From Mesorhabditis belari (taxonomy: Eukaryota > Nematoda > Chromadorea > Rhabditida > Rhabditidae), in assembly GCA_958450365.1 (NCBI GenBank), contig CAUEEP010000741.1:690001-754000 (forward strand): a DNA stretch of 64,000 bases, read 5' to 3'. Position 1 is the first letter of the stretch. The number at the start of each line of letters is the position of its first letter. Under the pieces are notes generated by a model. That model was not told the DNA's origin and searched no databases. It saw only the letters and a list, made by a program, of their open reading frames with translations. Positions 1 through 11,500 of this stretch are shown here, one piece after another. The position numbers and the translations under genes are program-made.

Positions 1-263
1 CTAAAGAATTTCCTTTTTGAGTACCAATATTCTGGTTTTCAGATAGTCAATAAAGTCCCACAGAGTAAAGAAAATTTCGATTTTTACCCTCTAACGTAAA
101 AAATTTAGCTCAGAGAATAAATAAATGATATAATTTGTGACAAAATCCTTTTAAATCCTTTTAAACACTTATTTTTCCCTTCTCGAAAACTGAAAATATC
201 AAGAATTTTGATAAAAACCACAATTTTCACGATTTTAAGCCATTTTTCACTTTCATCTCTACC

Positions 264-590
264 AATTTGCTTTTGCTTTTGCTTTTGGAAGCTTAGCTTT
301 AGCTATTGGCTTTGGATTTGGCTTTGGATTTGGCTTTGGCTTTAGCTTTAGCTATTGGCTTTAGCTTTAGCTATTGGCTTTGGATTTGGCTTTGGATTTG
401 GCTATCGGCTTTGGCTATTGGCTTTAGCTATTGGCTTTAGCTTTAGCTTTTGGCTTTAGCTATTGGCTTTAGCTATTGGCTTTAGCTTTAGCTATTGGCT
501 TTAGCTATTGGCTTTAGCTTTAGCCTTCAGCTTTAGCCTTCAGCTTTAGCCTTCAGCTTTAGTTTTAGCTTTCTATCAATGTTCTTGGAA
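264..590. repeat. GCTTTAGCTATTG minisatellite
   Basis: Imperfect tandem array of GGCTTTAGCTATT / GGCTTTGGATTT / GCTTTAGCCTTCA variants. No coding frame is conserved. It lies left of any recognised gene. Confidence 0.9.
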
Positions 591-1077
591 TCATAGCTTT
601 CTATCAATGTTTCAAAAATTCGATTTTCTTATCATTTTTCTTTTTCAAGTATCTTATTTTCAAGAGAATTTCTTTCAAAATTATCCTTTTTTTTCGGTCA
701 AGCAATTGTCGAACTTTCAACTTATTCAATAAACGAAAATTTCTTATAAACTTTTGAATTCCTTCGATGTTATCACTGGCTATTGATTCCTCAAATTCCA
801 ATCGCATTTTTCTGCCCGAAAGAATCACTGAATGGCCCCCTCAATTGACTTGTCTCCCCCCCATCCCCTTCCCTTTTCCACTTGATAAATGAGCCTCACC
901 ATTTGACCCACTCAATAAAAAAAGACCCACAACTACATCGAAATTGCCCTGAACAAGCGTCTCAAAGAATTTATTGTTTTTCTGCAATTTCTAAAAGTTG
1001 GAGTCTCTGCTGGGTTGGAGAACCCAGCAGAGAATGGTGAGAAAAGTTTTCCTGGTATTCGGCTATATCCCCATTAC
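591..1077. other. Gene-free stretch with one weak lysine-rich ORF
   Basis: The only open frame is on the minus strand, with an ATG at 806 running down to 604. It is about 67 residues, rich in K, I and L, and matches no family I recognise. It has no neighbouring exon with matching phase. I would not call it a gene without transcript support. Confidence 0.3.
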
Positions 1078-1176
1078 AGCTAGCCAGCTACAGCTAACCA
1101 GCTACAGCTAACCAGCTACAGCTAGCCAGCTACAGCTAGCCAGCTACAGCTAGCCAGCTACAGCTAGCCAGCTACA
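1078..1176. repeat. 14-bp minisatellite TAGCCAGCTACAGC
   Basis: About seven head-to-tail copies of TAGCCAGCTACAGC with A/G variation (AACCAGCTACAGCT). Confidence 0.93.
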
Positions 1177-1489
1177 GTTCTTAAGTTAAAACCCTTAAGC
1201 GTTTAAATTTAAACAGTTCAAATTCTTAAGCGCACCCTCAAAAAGAAATATTTTTGCATTTTGAACAACGCTGCAACTATTCTTCCTTTTTTTATTGAAA
1301 AGAGCGTGTCTTAAAACCTAAAAAACACTAAAAAAGCATACTGTAAAAAGTAAAAATTTTCAAAATAAAAACTTTTTGATAAAATCAATCTTTTCAAATT
1401 CTTAAGCGCACTCGTCTTTGCTTTTGTTTAAAAGTTTTCCTTTTGTTGTGCATATTTTATTATTAAATTTATAGTTTTTGTTAATTTTC

Positions 1490-1972
1490 AGGTGAATGGC
1501 ACATGGAAAGCTGCTCATGGAAAGCTGTTCATGGAGAACTGCTCAAGGGATGCTGCTCATGGAAAGTTGCACACGAAAAGTTGCTCATGGAGAGCTGCTC
1601 AAGAAAAGCTGTTCAAGGAAAGCTGTTCATGGAGAACTGCTCAAGGAATGCTGCTCATGGAAAGTTGCTCACGGAATGCTGCTCATGGAGAGCTGTTCAA
1701 GAAAAGCTGCTCACGAAAAGTTACTCATGAAGAGCTGTTTACGGAATGCTGTTCAAGGAAAGCTGCTCACGGAATGCTGCTCATGGAGAACTGTTTACGG
1801 AATGCTGTTCAAGGAAAGCTGCTCACGGAATGCTGCTCATGGAGAGCTGTTTACGGAATGCTGTTCAAGGAAAGCTGCTCACGAAAAGTTACTCATGGAG
1901 AGCTGCTCAAGGAAAGCTGTTCAAGAAAAGCTGTTCATGGAGAGCTGCTCAAGGAAAGCTGTTCACGGATTA
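1490..1972. repeat. 15-bp minisatellite GCTGCTCATGGAAA
   Basis: About 32 copies of a 15-bp unit (GCTGCTCATGGAAA-, GCTGTTCAAGGAAA-, GCTGCTCACGGAAT-type variants). Because 15 is divisible by three, all three forward frames stay open and read as Cys/Ser/Arg-rich pseudo-proteins. The array begins right after a TTTTCAG acceptor-like site at 1485-1491 and ends against a real-looking exon, so it has probably expanded at an intron/exon edge. Confidence 0.9.
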
Positions 1973-2084
1973 TGAGAAAGGCCAGATTGATGCGCGTTTG
2001 AAGATTGACGGATGTATCCCACCAAAATTGATTGATGCTATTGATTTACTATTTAAAATGCAAACTATGAGAGGAAATAGGTAA
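1973..2084 (+). CDS. Terminal exon of an unidentified gene (partial)
   Basis: After the minisatellite an ordinary, non-repetitive frame runs to a TAA at 2082. It reads DYEKGQIDARLKIDGCIPP followed by KLIDAIDLLFKMQTMRGNR. The mixed composition, with GC-rich codons and no repeat, contrasts with the array and looks like the C-terminus of a conserved protein. I do not recognise the family. The true 5' exon boundary is unclear because the array reads through in the same frame. An acceptor-like CAAG at 1951-1954 or one within the array may be the real edge. The upstream exons would lie left of the window or inside the repeat-rich 1-1.5 kb region. The sequence fits no part of the ENPP gene that starts 470 bp downstream. 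Confidence 0.4.
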
Positions 2085-2553
2085 CTTGTTGGGGTTTTCC
2101 CAAGGCGTCGCAATTTTGCGAGATATTATCGAATTACCAAATTTCAATCACTCTATGTTCTCAGATATTCAATCATTCTGATTACCATAAACTGTGACAC
2201 TAAAGAAAAGTTAGCCACAGGGCTACCTGACATTTCCACTGTCCTTTAATTCAAATCTTTTCCCAATCTCTTTTACTCAAATCTTTTCCCAATGCTAGCT
2301 CCTTTTCTTCAAGCCATTATTTCAATTTTTTTCTTTTCCTAACATTTCATATAAAGTTCAACGTAAGTATCGAAAAAAATTCTCCAAAAGCCATCACAAT
2401 AGAACCCGTTCCCGTTATTCAATCGGGAAAAAGGTTCTTTTTGCTGTTTCCGCTTTACTCTAAAGCTATTACTTTTGTTTTTTCTTGGCTTTGTTTTTTC
2501 TTGGCTTTATTTTTGAGCACACCATTTCTTTCCAATCTCAATTCTTTTCAGCA
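2085..2553. other. Intergenic region upstream of the ENPP gene
   Basis: AT-rich sequence with pyrimidine-rich tracts and no recognisable exon. It ends in the AATTCTTTTCAG acceptor immediately before the ENPP start and probably holds that gene's promoter and outron. Confidence 0.4.
2540..2553 (+). promoter_or_regulatory. Probable spliced-leader acceptor of the ENPP gene
   Basis: ATTCTTTTCAG ends at 2551, and the next ATG is at 2554. A consensus 3' splice site with no upstream coding exon and a two-base leader is typical of nematode SL trans-splicing. It decides the start codon: an in-frame TTG at 2485 lies upstream of the acceptor and would be removed with the outron. Confidence 0.6.
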
Positions 2554-5500
2554 ATGTCCCCTCTTTGGGGATGGGCGCTTATTTGGGTGGGAACCATTTG
2601 GATGATCCCTGTGAAGACGGAAAAAAGGGAACCGATCGGACAAAATCTCATCATTTTACTCATCGACGGATATGGAGCGGCATTGTTGAATCGAACGAAA
2701 CCCGAGGCATTGATTGGAATGCAGGTAGATCAATAGCTAAGCAGCTAGATAATAGCTAGAATTGATAATAGCTAGAATTGATAATGGCTAGAATTGATAA
2801 TAGCTAGAATTGACAATAGCTAAGCAGCTAGAATTGACAATAGCTAGAATTGACCTCCGTTATCATTAAAACATAGATGTTTTAGAAGCTAGAAGCTTGC
2901 TGATTTTTGAATCTAGTTTTGGTTAAATCTAGTTCTTTTCTTTTCAAATTCTAGACTTTAGCTCATTGTTAAACTTTGAACCTAGCTTCAGCATCAAGAA
3001 AAACTTGTAGGCCCTCTCTGAGAATGGTGTTCAAGCCGAATATCTTCGAAGTGTTTTCCCCACTCATTCGTGGCCGAATTGGATGAGTCTTGTAACAGGT
3101 GAGAGAGATTTCTCTAATTCTCATCAAAAGCTCTTGAATTGTTTAGTGTACACAAATATCTGATTATTGGTGGGTGTTCTTGGGGTGTTCATCTGTCGGA
3201 GGGGAATGGGATAGATTAAAAGAAATGACACGTCCTTTTCCCCATTTCCCCATTTCCCCATTTCTCTATCTCTCTTTTTTCTTTCGTCATCCAAATAAAC
3301 ACATGCCAAACATGCAATTGAAAGGGGGAATTACACATAATGAAATTCTTTGAACATCCTTTGAACATCCCCACAAATCCCTATCCATTTTTCAATGGTA
3401 ATAAAAATAATTGGATTTCACTGAAGCTATTCAACTGGTCGAATGTCTTTTAAGCAATAATTTTTTCAATTTTCTAGTTTACTAGAGAATATTGGTAATC
3501 TTTAAATGTGATGATCAAAAAAGAAAAGCAATAATTTAAGTCGTTAAATAGGTATGCATGTATTTGGCAAAGAAAAGAGTCAATGCAATGGCTCTAGGAC
3601 CAAGCTGGTGCAGTAAAAATCAGTGTTCTTCCTGAGCCTATGCTCTATTTTCTCCTCTCTCTCCTCGAAAACTCGCTGACAAAGTACAAAGTATGTACAT
3701 AGTAGTCTTGCGGAACGTTCGAAATCGAAATCCGGAAATTTTCCATACAAAACTTTCGGCCAGCCTTTCTGGCGGAAATTTTGGTTCCGCCGAAATACTC
3801 CCGTCGGAATTTTCCGGCAACGAAGCCGGTTATAAGCTAGCTTTACTGCAAAGGTGCTTAGGGTTAAAAATCAGAGATCTGATGTCAGAGATGTACAGAA
3901 AGTGTGTCAGTTGACGGACGATTATGCAATTTGACAAAGAACACATTTGCACAATGAAGAGAACGGTTTTGCAAAAGAAATGCCGAACCAAGCCGATCGA
4001 ACCGAACCCGATCGAAAATCGAACCAGCCAGTTTCCGACCACGAGCTCAGCCTCCTAACCACTTGGCTACTTGGCGGCTAGGTTTCGACTTGTGAGAGTC
4101 ACCTTTAAACAGTGTCATCTCCAATCTTTAACCTCCAAATCTCTCTTGTTAGACCTTCTTGGGTCAAAAATCAAAAGTGTACCTGGCTTTTGACCTGGGC
4201 AAGCTGGTTTGCTTGATCCAACATACACTATGATCAACTTCACTATTTACAACTAGTACTTTGGCCACAAGTCTATCACTATCTCATTAGTGATGGATCT
4301 GAAGAACACTCAAGGATTCAATGTCCTTGATGTCCTCAATTCAATGTCCACCCTTCACCCACTACACCATGTCTTTGCCATTCATTTTCGAGATTTCATT
4401 TACTTCTTTCCTTTCTTTCTTTCTTTTCTTTCTTCTTTTTATTTTCTTTTCTTTCTTTTCTTTCTTTCCTTTCTTTCTTTTCTTTCCTTTCTTTCTTTTC
4501 TTCCCTTTTCTTTCTCTTCTTTCTTTTCTTCCCTTTTCTTTCTTTTCTTTCTTCTTTCTTTTCTTCCCTTTTCTTCCTTTTCTTTCTTTTCCTTCTTCTT
4601 TCTTTTCTTCCCTTTTCTCCTTTCTTTCTTTTCTTCTCTCTTTCTCCTTTCTCTTCTTTCTCTCCCTTTCTTCCTTTCTTTCTTTTCTCTTCTTTCTTCT
4701 TCCCTTTCTCCTTTTCTTCTTCTCTTTTCTTCCCTTTTCTCCTTTCTCTTCTCTCTTTCTTTTCTTCCCTTTCTTCTTCTTTTTTCTTCCTTTTCTTCCT
4801 TTTCTTTCTTTTCTTTCTTCTTTCTTTTCTTCCCTTTTCTTTCTTCTTTCTTTTCTTCCCTTTTCTTCCTTTTCTTTCTTTTCTTTCTTCTTTCTTTTCT
4901 TCCCTTTTCTTTCTTTTTCTTCCTCAAAATTTGCCTACATGTGCAAATGAAATATAGCCGAAAAGTGAAAGAAAAACGCGGCTGTTGTAAAACGAATGTA
5001 CTCTTTGAAAAGATTTGAAAAGAAAGCGATTTATTGAGAAGAAAAAAAGATGAGATTAATTTCAAACGATTTCACATCAAGAACATGCAAAAATTTGTAC
5101 GAATTTTTGAGATTTCAAGATCAAAATGCTTCTTGTAAAGATCTAAAAATCATTGTGAAATCATTTAGTCCTTTTAAAATCATTTATTCCTTTTAAAACA
5201 AGGATGATCTCTGCTAGATCGTGATTGAAATCAAGAATTGGTTAGACTAATGAGAAGACTGAGATAAGAAAATGTCTAAAGATTCAAAAATCAAGCTATC
5301 GTTTTCATTCGATGAAGCTAATGAAGCCATTTAAGCTCGATAATCTATCAGGCTTCTTCTTTCTTTCAGCCATTTAAGCTCGATAATTTATTAGGCTTAT
5401 TAGGTTAAATAAATGCGCGTTTTTAACTCGAATACTGGAACAACTCGAATACTGGAACAACTCGAATACTGGAACAACTCGAATACTCGAACAACTCGAA

Positions 5501-8500
5501 TACTGGAACAACTCGAATACTCGAACAACTCGAATACTGGAACAACTCGAATACTCGAACAACTCGAATACTGGAACAACTCGAATACTGGAACAACTCG
5601 AATACTGGAACAACTCGAATACTGGAACAACTCGAATACTGGAACAACTCGAATACTCGAACAACTCGAATACTCGAACAAGTCGAATACTCGAACAACT
5701 CGAATACTCGAACAACTCGAATACTCGAACAACTCGAATACTCGAAGTCCCATAACTTGATCCAAACAAAACAAATCGAAATAAGAACCATTGCAATAAG
5801 AAATAAGAATCATTGCAATAAGAAATAAGAACCATTACATTTAACACAATTTTCGGAACCAAGTTCGCACTGTTGACTGCCTTGGACACTGCTTTGGACA
5901 CTGCCTTGACCCCAAACTTTGTTAAGCCGTTTTGTTAAGCTGTTACGAGCCATTTCAGCTGCATTGCGACCGAGTTTGAACTCATAAAAGAAAAACTGGC
6001 AAAATTTTCGGTTTCGGGCATCTAAAACGGCGAAGTTTCGCAATAAAAAAAATTTTATTTTCAACAAAATTGAAAGGGTTAAAGAGAGCACGAAATCAGC
6101 TTTCTAATGCTTTCGCGGAAATACTCCCGTCGGAATTTTCCGGCAACGAAGCTGGTTATAAGCTAGCTTTACTGTAAAGGTGCTTCGGGTCAAAAGTCAG
6201 AGATCTTATGCACAGAAAGTGTGTCAGTTGACGGACGATTATGCTATTTCACGACGATTATGCTATTAAAGAACACATTTGCACAATGAAGAGAACGTTT
6301 TTGCAAAATAAACGCTGGGGACGGAGTCGAACCAGTAAGTGTCGGAGCATGAGCTCAGCCTCCTAACCTTTCTAATGGTTCCGCGGTATATAACATTGTT
6401 TCCAATGGTATATAACAAGGTACAGAGCATACTTTATTGAGAAAAATGTACCCAAATAATCAACAATACAAAAGGCTCATTGATTTCCGGACATTTATTC
6501 CAGGAGATTTATTCCAGGAGATTTATTCCCGGACATTTATTTCCAAACAACCTAATATCTTTCTAGGTCTCTACACGGAAAACCATCGTTTCACTGCCGA
6601 TTACATGTGGTCCAATGAGAAAGATGTGGGATTTCAAAGGGGAACAGGTGCTGAATACTTTTGAAATAAGCAAAAAATACTTTTTGAACACGGAACAGGT
6701 GCGGAATACTTTTGGAATAAGCAAGAAAAATACTTTTAAACATCTTTTAGAATAAATTCCTTTCTAAATCGGGGATAATTTGGGAAATTTTTATTCTTTT
6801 CCTTTAGATTTCTTCGATTTACTTTATTACGAGCTAAGGGTTTATTTAAGAGCAAAATTTGAATCGAATGAGAGAAAATTCGGTGAACCGAAGGGAAATC
6901 TAAAGAAAAGGTATAGAATTTACAAATTTACAGGCGAAGAAAAGGTATAGAATTTTGCAAAATGGCCTTACTTTTAAAAGGCGGTACTCGATCGATAAAA
7001 CTCGATCGATAGGTAAACAACTTTACCGTTATTTACTTTTATTTCCCTTCTTCCAGGTACTTTTATTTCCCTTCTTCCAGGTCCAAACGATACCGATGAT
7101 TTGTGGTGGCAAGATTTGCCGACTCCTCTTTGGTACACAGCTGGAAGAAAGAATATCGATGTGAATTGTTATTGGTTCGCGCATTGCCATGTGAGCTCTT
7201 CAGGCTTCTTTAACCAGACTTACAGCAGCAGTACGATATAGCAGTACTTGTAGGGTTGGGGGTAGAAAAGTGTGTTGGATTGATAGATTTTGAATCTTTT
7301 GGATTCAAAGCTACTATTGTCAAGAGCTGCTATTGCCAAGAGCTGCTATTGTCAAGAGCTGCTATTGTCAAGAGTAATGCGTTTTCCTAGAGTATGCTCC
7401 TCTCGACTAATGCGTTTTCGAAAATGCACCTATTTGAGAAAAGTAGCCGTAGTCAAACCGTTGATTTTCATTAGATCAATCCAATTTTGAAAGCATTGGC
7501 TAAGCCTGGTGATTCCTCATCAAATGATACAAAAATTGAGCTGATCTGATGAAAATCAAACGGTTTGACTACGGTGGGTTTTCTCAAATAGGTGAATTTT
7601 AGAAAACGCGTTAGTCGAAAGGAACATTTTCTCGTTGGGTTCGTTTAAAAGAACCAGTTTTAAACCAGTTTTTCTTTGAAAGAACCAGTTTTTCTTTCCA
7701 GAACCAGTTTTTCCCTAAAAGTGCTCTTTCTAGAGCTATTTTTTTACGTAGATTACGAATTTCATAGAGAAAAATCGGGAAAATGCGTTTTAAATCGACT
7801 TTCGGCGACTCAAAGTCGCCGCTTCGGTGTGTACTCAACAGTGCACTTCACTAAAGGCTCATCTAAAGCTTCAGAGGATTGCTTTCAAACATCCAAGATG
7901 TTTTTTGACACCTCACTTGATCTGAAATGATGAGCTGCGTGATCTGAAATGCATCAAAAAAAGGATGTATTTTAAGAAGAGCTTAAATTGTAGAGCTTGA
8001 ATTATAGAGTTTGGATCTTGTAGAGCTTGAGTTGGGCTTTCAGAAAATATATGGTGTTCTGGGGTTTTCTTCTGGTTATCTGTCTAAAAATAGCGTTGAA
8101 AGTTGGGTGCCGGCACGGGGGTTAACAGACTTTTGTCCGGTACTGTACCTAGCTGTTATTGTCAAGGTTATTGCCAAGGCTAACAGTAGATTGTTGCCAA
8201 GAACTGCTATTGCCAAGAGCTGCTGTTAACAAGAGCTACTATTGTCAAGAGCTGCTATTGTCAAGAGCTGCTATTCTCAAGAGCTGTTATTGTCAAGAGC
8301 TGCTGTTAACAAGAGCTGCTATTGCCAAGAGCTACCATTGTCAAGAGCTTTTATTGCCAAATATCTTTTAGCGTGGTTTCGGGGATCTTCTCGTGCTCGT
8401 CCCACCAAAGCGGCACATCGACTTATCAAACCCAGATCAAACCACCGATCTCGGTGAACAATTCCCGGAGATTGTAAAGAAGATTTTCAAGATTCAGCCC

Positions 8501-11500
8501 TATAAGCAACAGGTAAATCTACTGACTGTCTACTGGTAAATCTACAAGTTAAAGCTTTTTTAAAGTTTATCAGGATCAAGGAGGTTGATAAAGTTTGGAA
8601 AACTCTCGAAAAAACGTATCTAAATCGTAAAACTCTCGTAAAACTCTCGAAAAACTCGTAGCTAACTTGTTCTTTTCGTTACTGGTTACTGGTACTGGTT
8701 AAGATTGAAAGATTGAAAGTGCTCAATTGCTCTCCTTTAGCTTTTCCTCTTACGATATTCAAAATTGGCGACAGCAATCGAAACCCATGGTTATGGAAGT
8801 GACGAGGTGGAGGAGGCGATCAGTCGAATCGATCTGCACATTCACGATTTACAGGTAAAGGTCCAAATACTATAAACCAAAATACCAGATACCAATTCTC
8901 TACTAGAACGCCTCGTACAGCCTCTAATAGAAAGCCTCGTACAGTCGCGTAGTTTAGCTTATTTTTAGAAAATCATTTCTTTCTCAACTTCTAGATTTTT
9001 CCCCAATACTTTTGGTACTAGATTTCAAGGACTACAAGGACTAGATTTCAAGGATTTGGCACCAAAGCATACACTGTAGCATAAAGCAGAGAATGGGACG
9101 TTCAAAGTTAGACTACGCGTCTATACGCCCGTCATTGGCATCATTCTAGCGTCATTCTAGCGTCATTCTGGCGCACATCAGCGCGAAATAAGTCAAAAAT
9201 GCGTTTTCTATCCGATTTTTCTGTAAGTACCTTTTTTAGTTGCGAAAAATTGTGCTGATTCCGAATCTGAAAGAATTTTTCAAATCCCTCTAACAGAAAT
9301 TTTTTTAAATTTAGTTTTAGCGGTTTTTTGGTCATTTTGTATGGGAAATTTTTTGGGGCTCGTATTTTTTGGGGCAGTTTGGGGCTCGTAACTCGACAAT
9401 GAGGGTCTAGAACCAAAAACGAAGGGATAACTTTTATTCTAGAGACTCTTACGAACATTTTGACGCAAAAATCATCAAATTTGCTCAACTCTACAAAAAG
9501 TTATAACATCTTTCAAGAAATTTTGCAAAATACACTAAAAACATAAGGGGAAACCGTGGCCGAGTGGTCTAAGGCGCGCGACGTCAATCCCGCGCCAAAG
9601 TATGGGGTTGTTGGTTCGACTCTCCCGCGCACTTGAGCTATTATTTTGACGCCATGGCGTCATTCTGTCGTCATTCTGGCGTCATTCTGGCGTCATTCTG
9701 GCGTCATTCTAGCGTCATTATGGCGGCATTATGGCGTCATTCTGGCAGCATTATGGCATCATTATGGCGTCATTATGGCGTCATTCTGTCGTCATTCTAG
9801 CGTCATTCTGGCGCTATTCTGGCATCATTCTGGCAGCATTATGGCGTCATTCTGGCATCATTCTGGCGTCATTCTAGCGTCATTATGGCGGCATTATGGC
9901 GTCATTCTAGCGTCATTATGACGTCATTATAACCATTTTTTAGAGTGTTTACGGTAGGCTTTAGAAATACAGTTCTCATTTATCATTTTTCATCAATCAC
10001 TCAAATTCCAGAAGCAACTCGACGAGCAAGGTCTCTTCGCATCGACGAATCTGATTGTTTTGTCCGATCATGGTCAGTTGAGAAATTGAATGGAGATGAG
10101 AGATTACTGTATAAAGAAAAATCGTCAAAACCTATTCTACGCGTCTTTTTTCTAGTCTGGTTTTCTAGGGTAATCACATATCCCTATTGGTCATACTTTT
10201 AGAGTGCTTTGAAATAGTTTTCACTTTGGATTTCACCCTTTAGCCTCACTATTCTTCAGTGTTTCTTCAGCTAGCTCAATAAAAGATTAAGAAAGATTGT
10301 TAAAACATTAAGAAAGATTGTTCAAAGCTTTCAATGGATCACCAATAGATGCAGAATGTTTGATTAGCTGAGAAAACAAATGAAATAACATTGATAAAAC
10401 AGTCGGGAATCGAGTCGAGCAAATTAGAGCAGCGTGTAGACTTCGCTGCTTATTAGAGCAGCAAAGTTATTAGTACCAAAGAATTGAATTGATTACTGTA
10501 ATCTTGACTTTAGGTCTGGGCCAGGTCAACGAAGAAGAGCAATATTTCCTCGAGGAGTGTTTGGCTGACTATTCAAAAGTGGGTTAAATTGAATCCACGA
10601 TCGTAATCCCTGTGGCCGTGGCGTGGCGTCATGTGGCGCCCCCATAATAACGTAAAGTCGCAGAGTCGCTAAAGTAAATCATTTTTTTGAACGCACCCAG
10701 ATTTCTTTGAAATAAACTGTTAGTATCAAAAGATTCTTCGCTTCAAGCGCTATCTTTTTCGTTGAAACAGCACGCAGAATCACAAAATTGTAGACTCCGC
10801 GACTATAAGGGGGTCTACTATCACAGGTATTACGGTATATAAAAGAGTAGTGCACTACTTTTAGACACTATAGTGTCTTTCCGTCTGTCCGTCTGTCTAT
10901 ACGAGCTTTTTCTCAGCCTTCTTTGGGTCAAAAAATTGGGTTTGGGTTAGTTTCTTTAAAGTCTTAAATAATATAGTAATTGTTAAGAGTATAATATAAT
11001 ATAATAGAATAGAATAGAATATAATATAATATAATATAATATAATATAATATAATATAATATAATATAATATAATATCGTTGTGGCATTTAAAATCAAAA
11101 ATTAAAAACTGGGTGCCAGTACCGGGGGTCGAACCCCGCTCTTGTGGGTTGTAGACCAGCCCGCTCCTCACTGAGCCACGGCGACACAGGGCCGTCGGTT
11201 CGTAAACAGTTATTTACAGCTGGAATACAATAATTTGCTACCTTTTTCAGGTGCAACGAATCGTGAGAATAGAATAGAATATAATATAATATAATATAGT
11301 TGTGGCATTTAAAATCAAAAATTAAAAACTCAGGGCAAGTACGGGGAGTCGAACCCTGCCCTTGTGGGTTGTAGACCAGCCCGCTCCTGACTGAGCCATG
11401 AGGACACAGCGGCGCTGCTTCGAAAGCAGCTATTTACAGCTGGGAAACAATAATTTGCTACCTTTTTCAGGTGCAACGAATCGTGAACAGCCACGGAATG

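Noticed and set aside
1492..2001. Cys/Ser/Arg-rich proteins in three overlapping plus-strand frames
   Set aside because: All are readings of one 15-bp tandem repeat; a period divisible by three keeps every frame open.
2485..2553. N-terminal extension of ENPP from a TTG codon
   Set aside because: A strong TTTTCAG acceptor lies between it and the ATG at 2554, so this stretch is most likely removed by (trans-)splicing.
4290..5065. Phe/Ser-rich membrane-like protein (plus) and Lys/Glu-rich protein (minus)
   Set aside because: Both come from a near-pure T/C tract; no start context, introns or conserved motif.
5374..5901. Repetitive ELFEYSSCSSI and NSNTGTT proteins
   Set aside because: Frames of a 15-bp minisatellite, open on both strands simultaneously.
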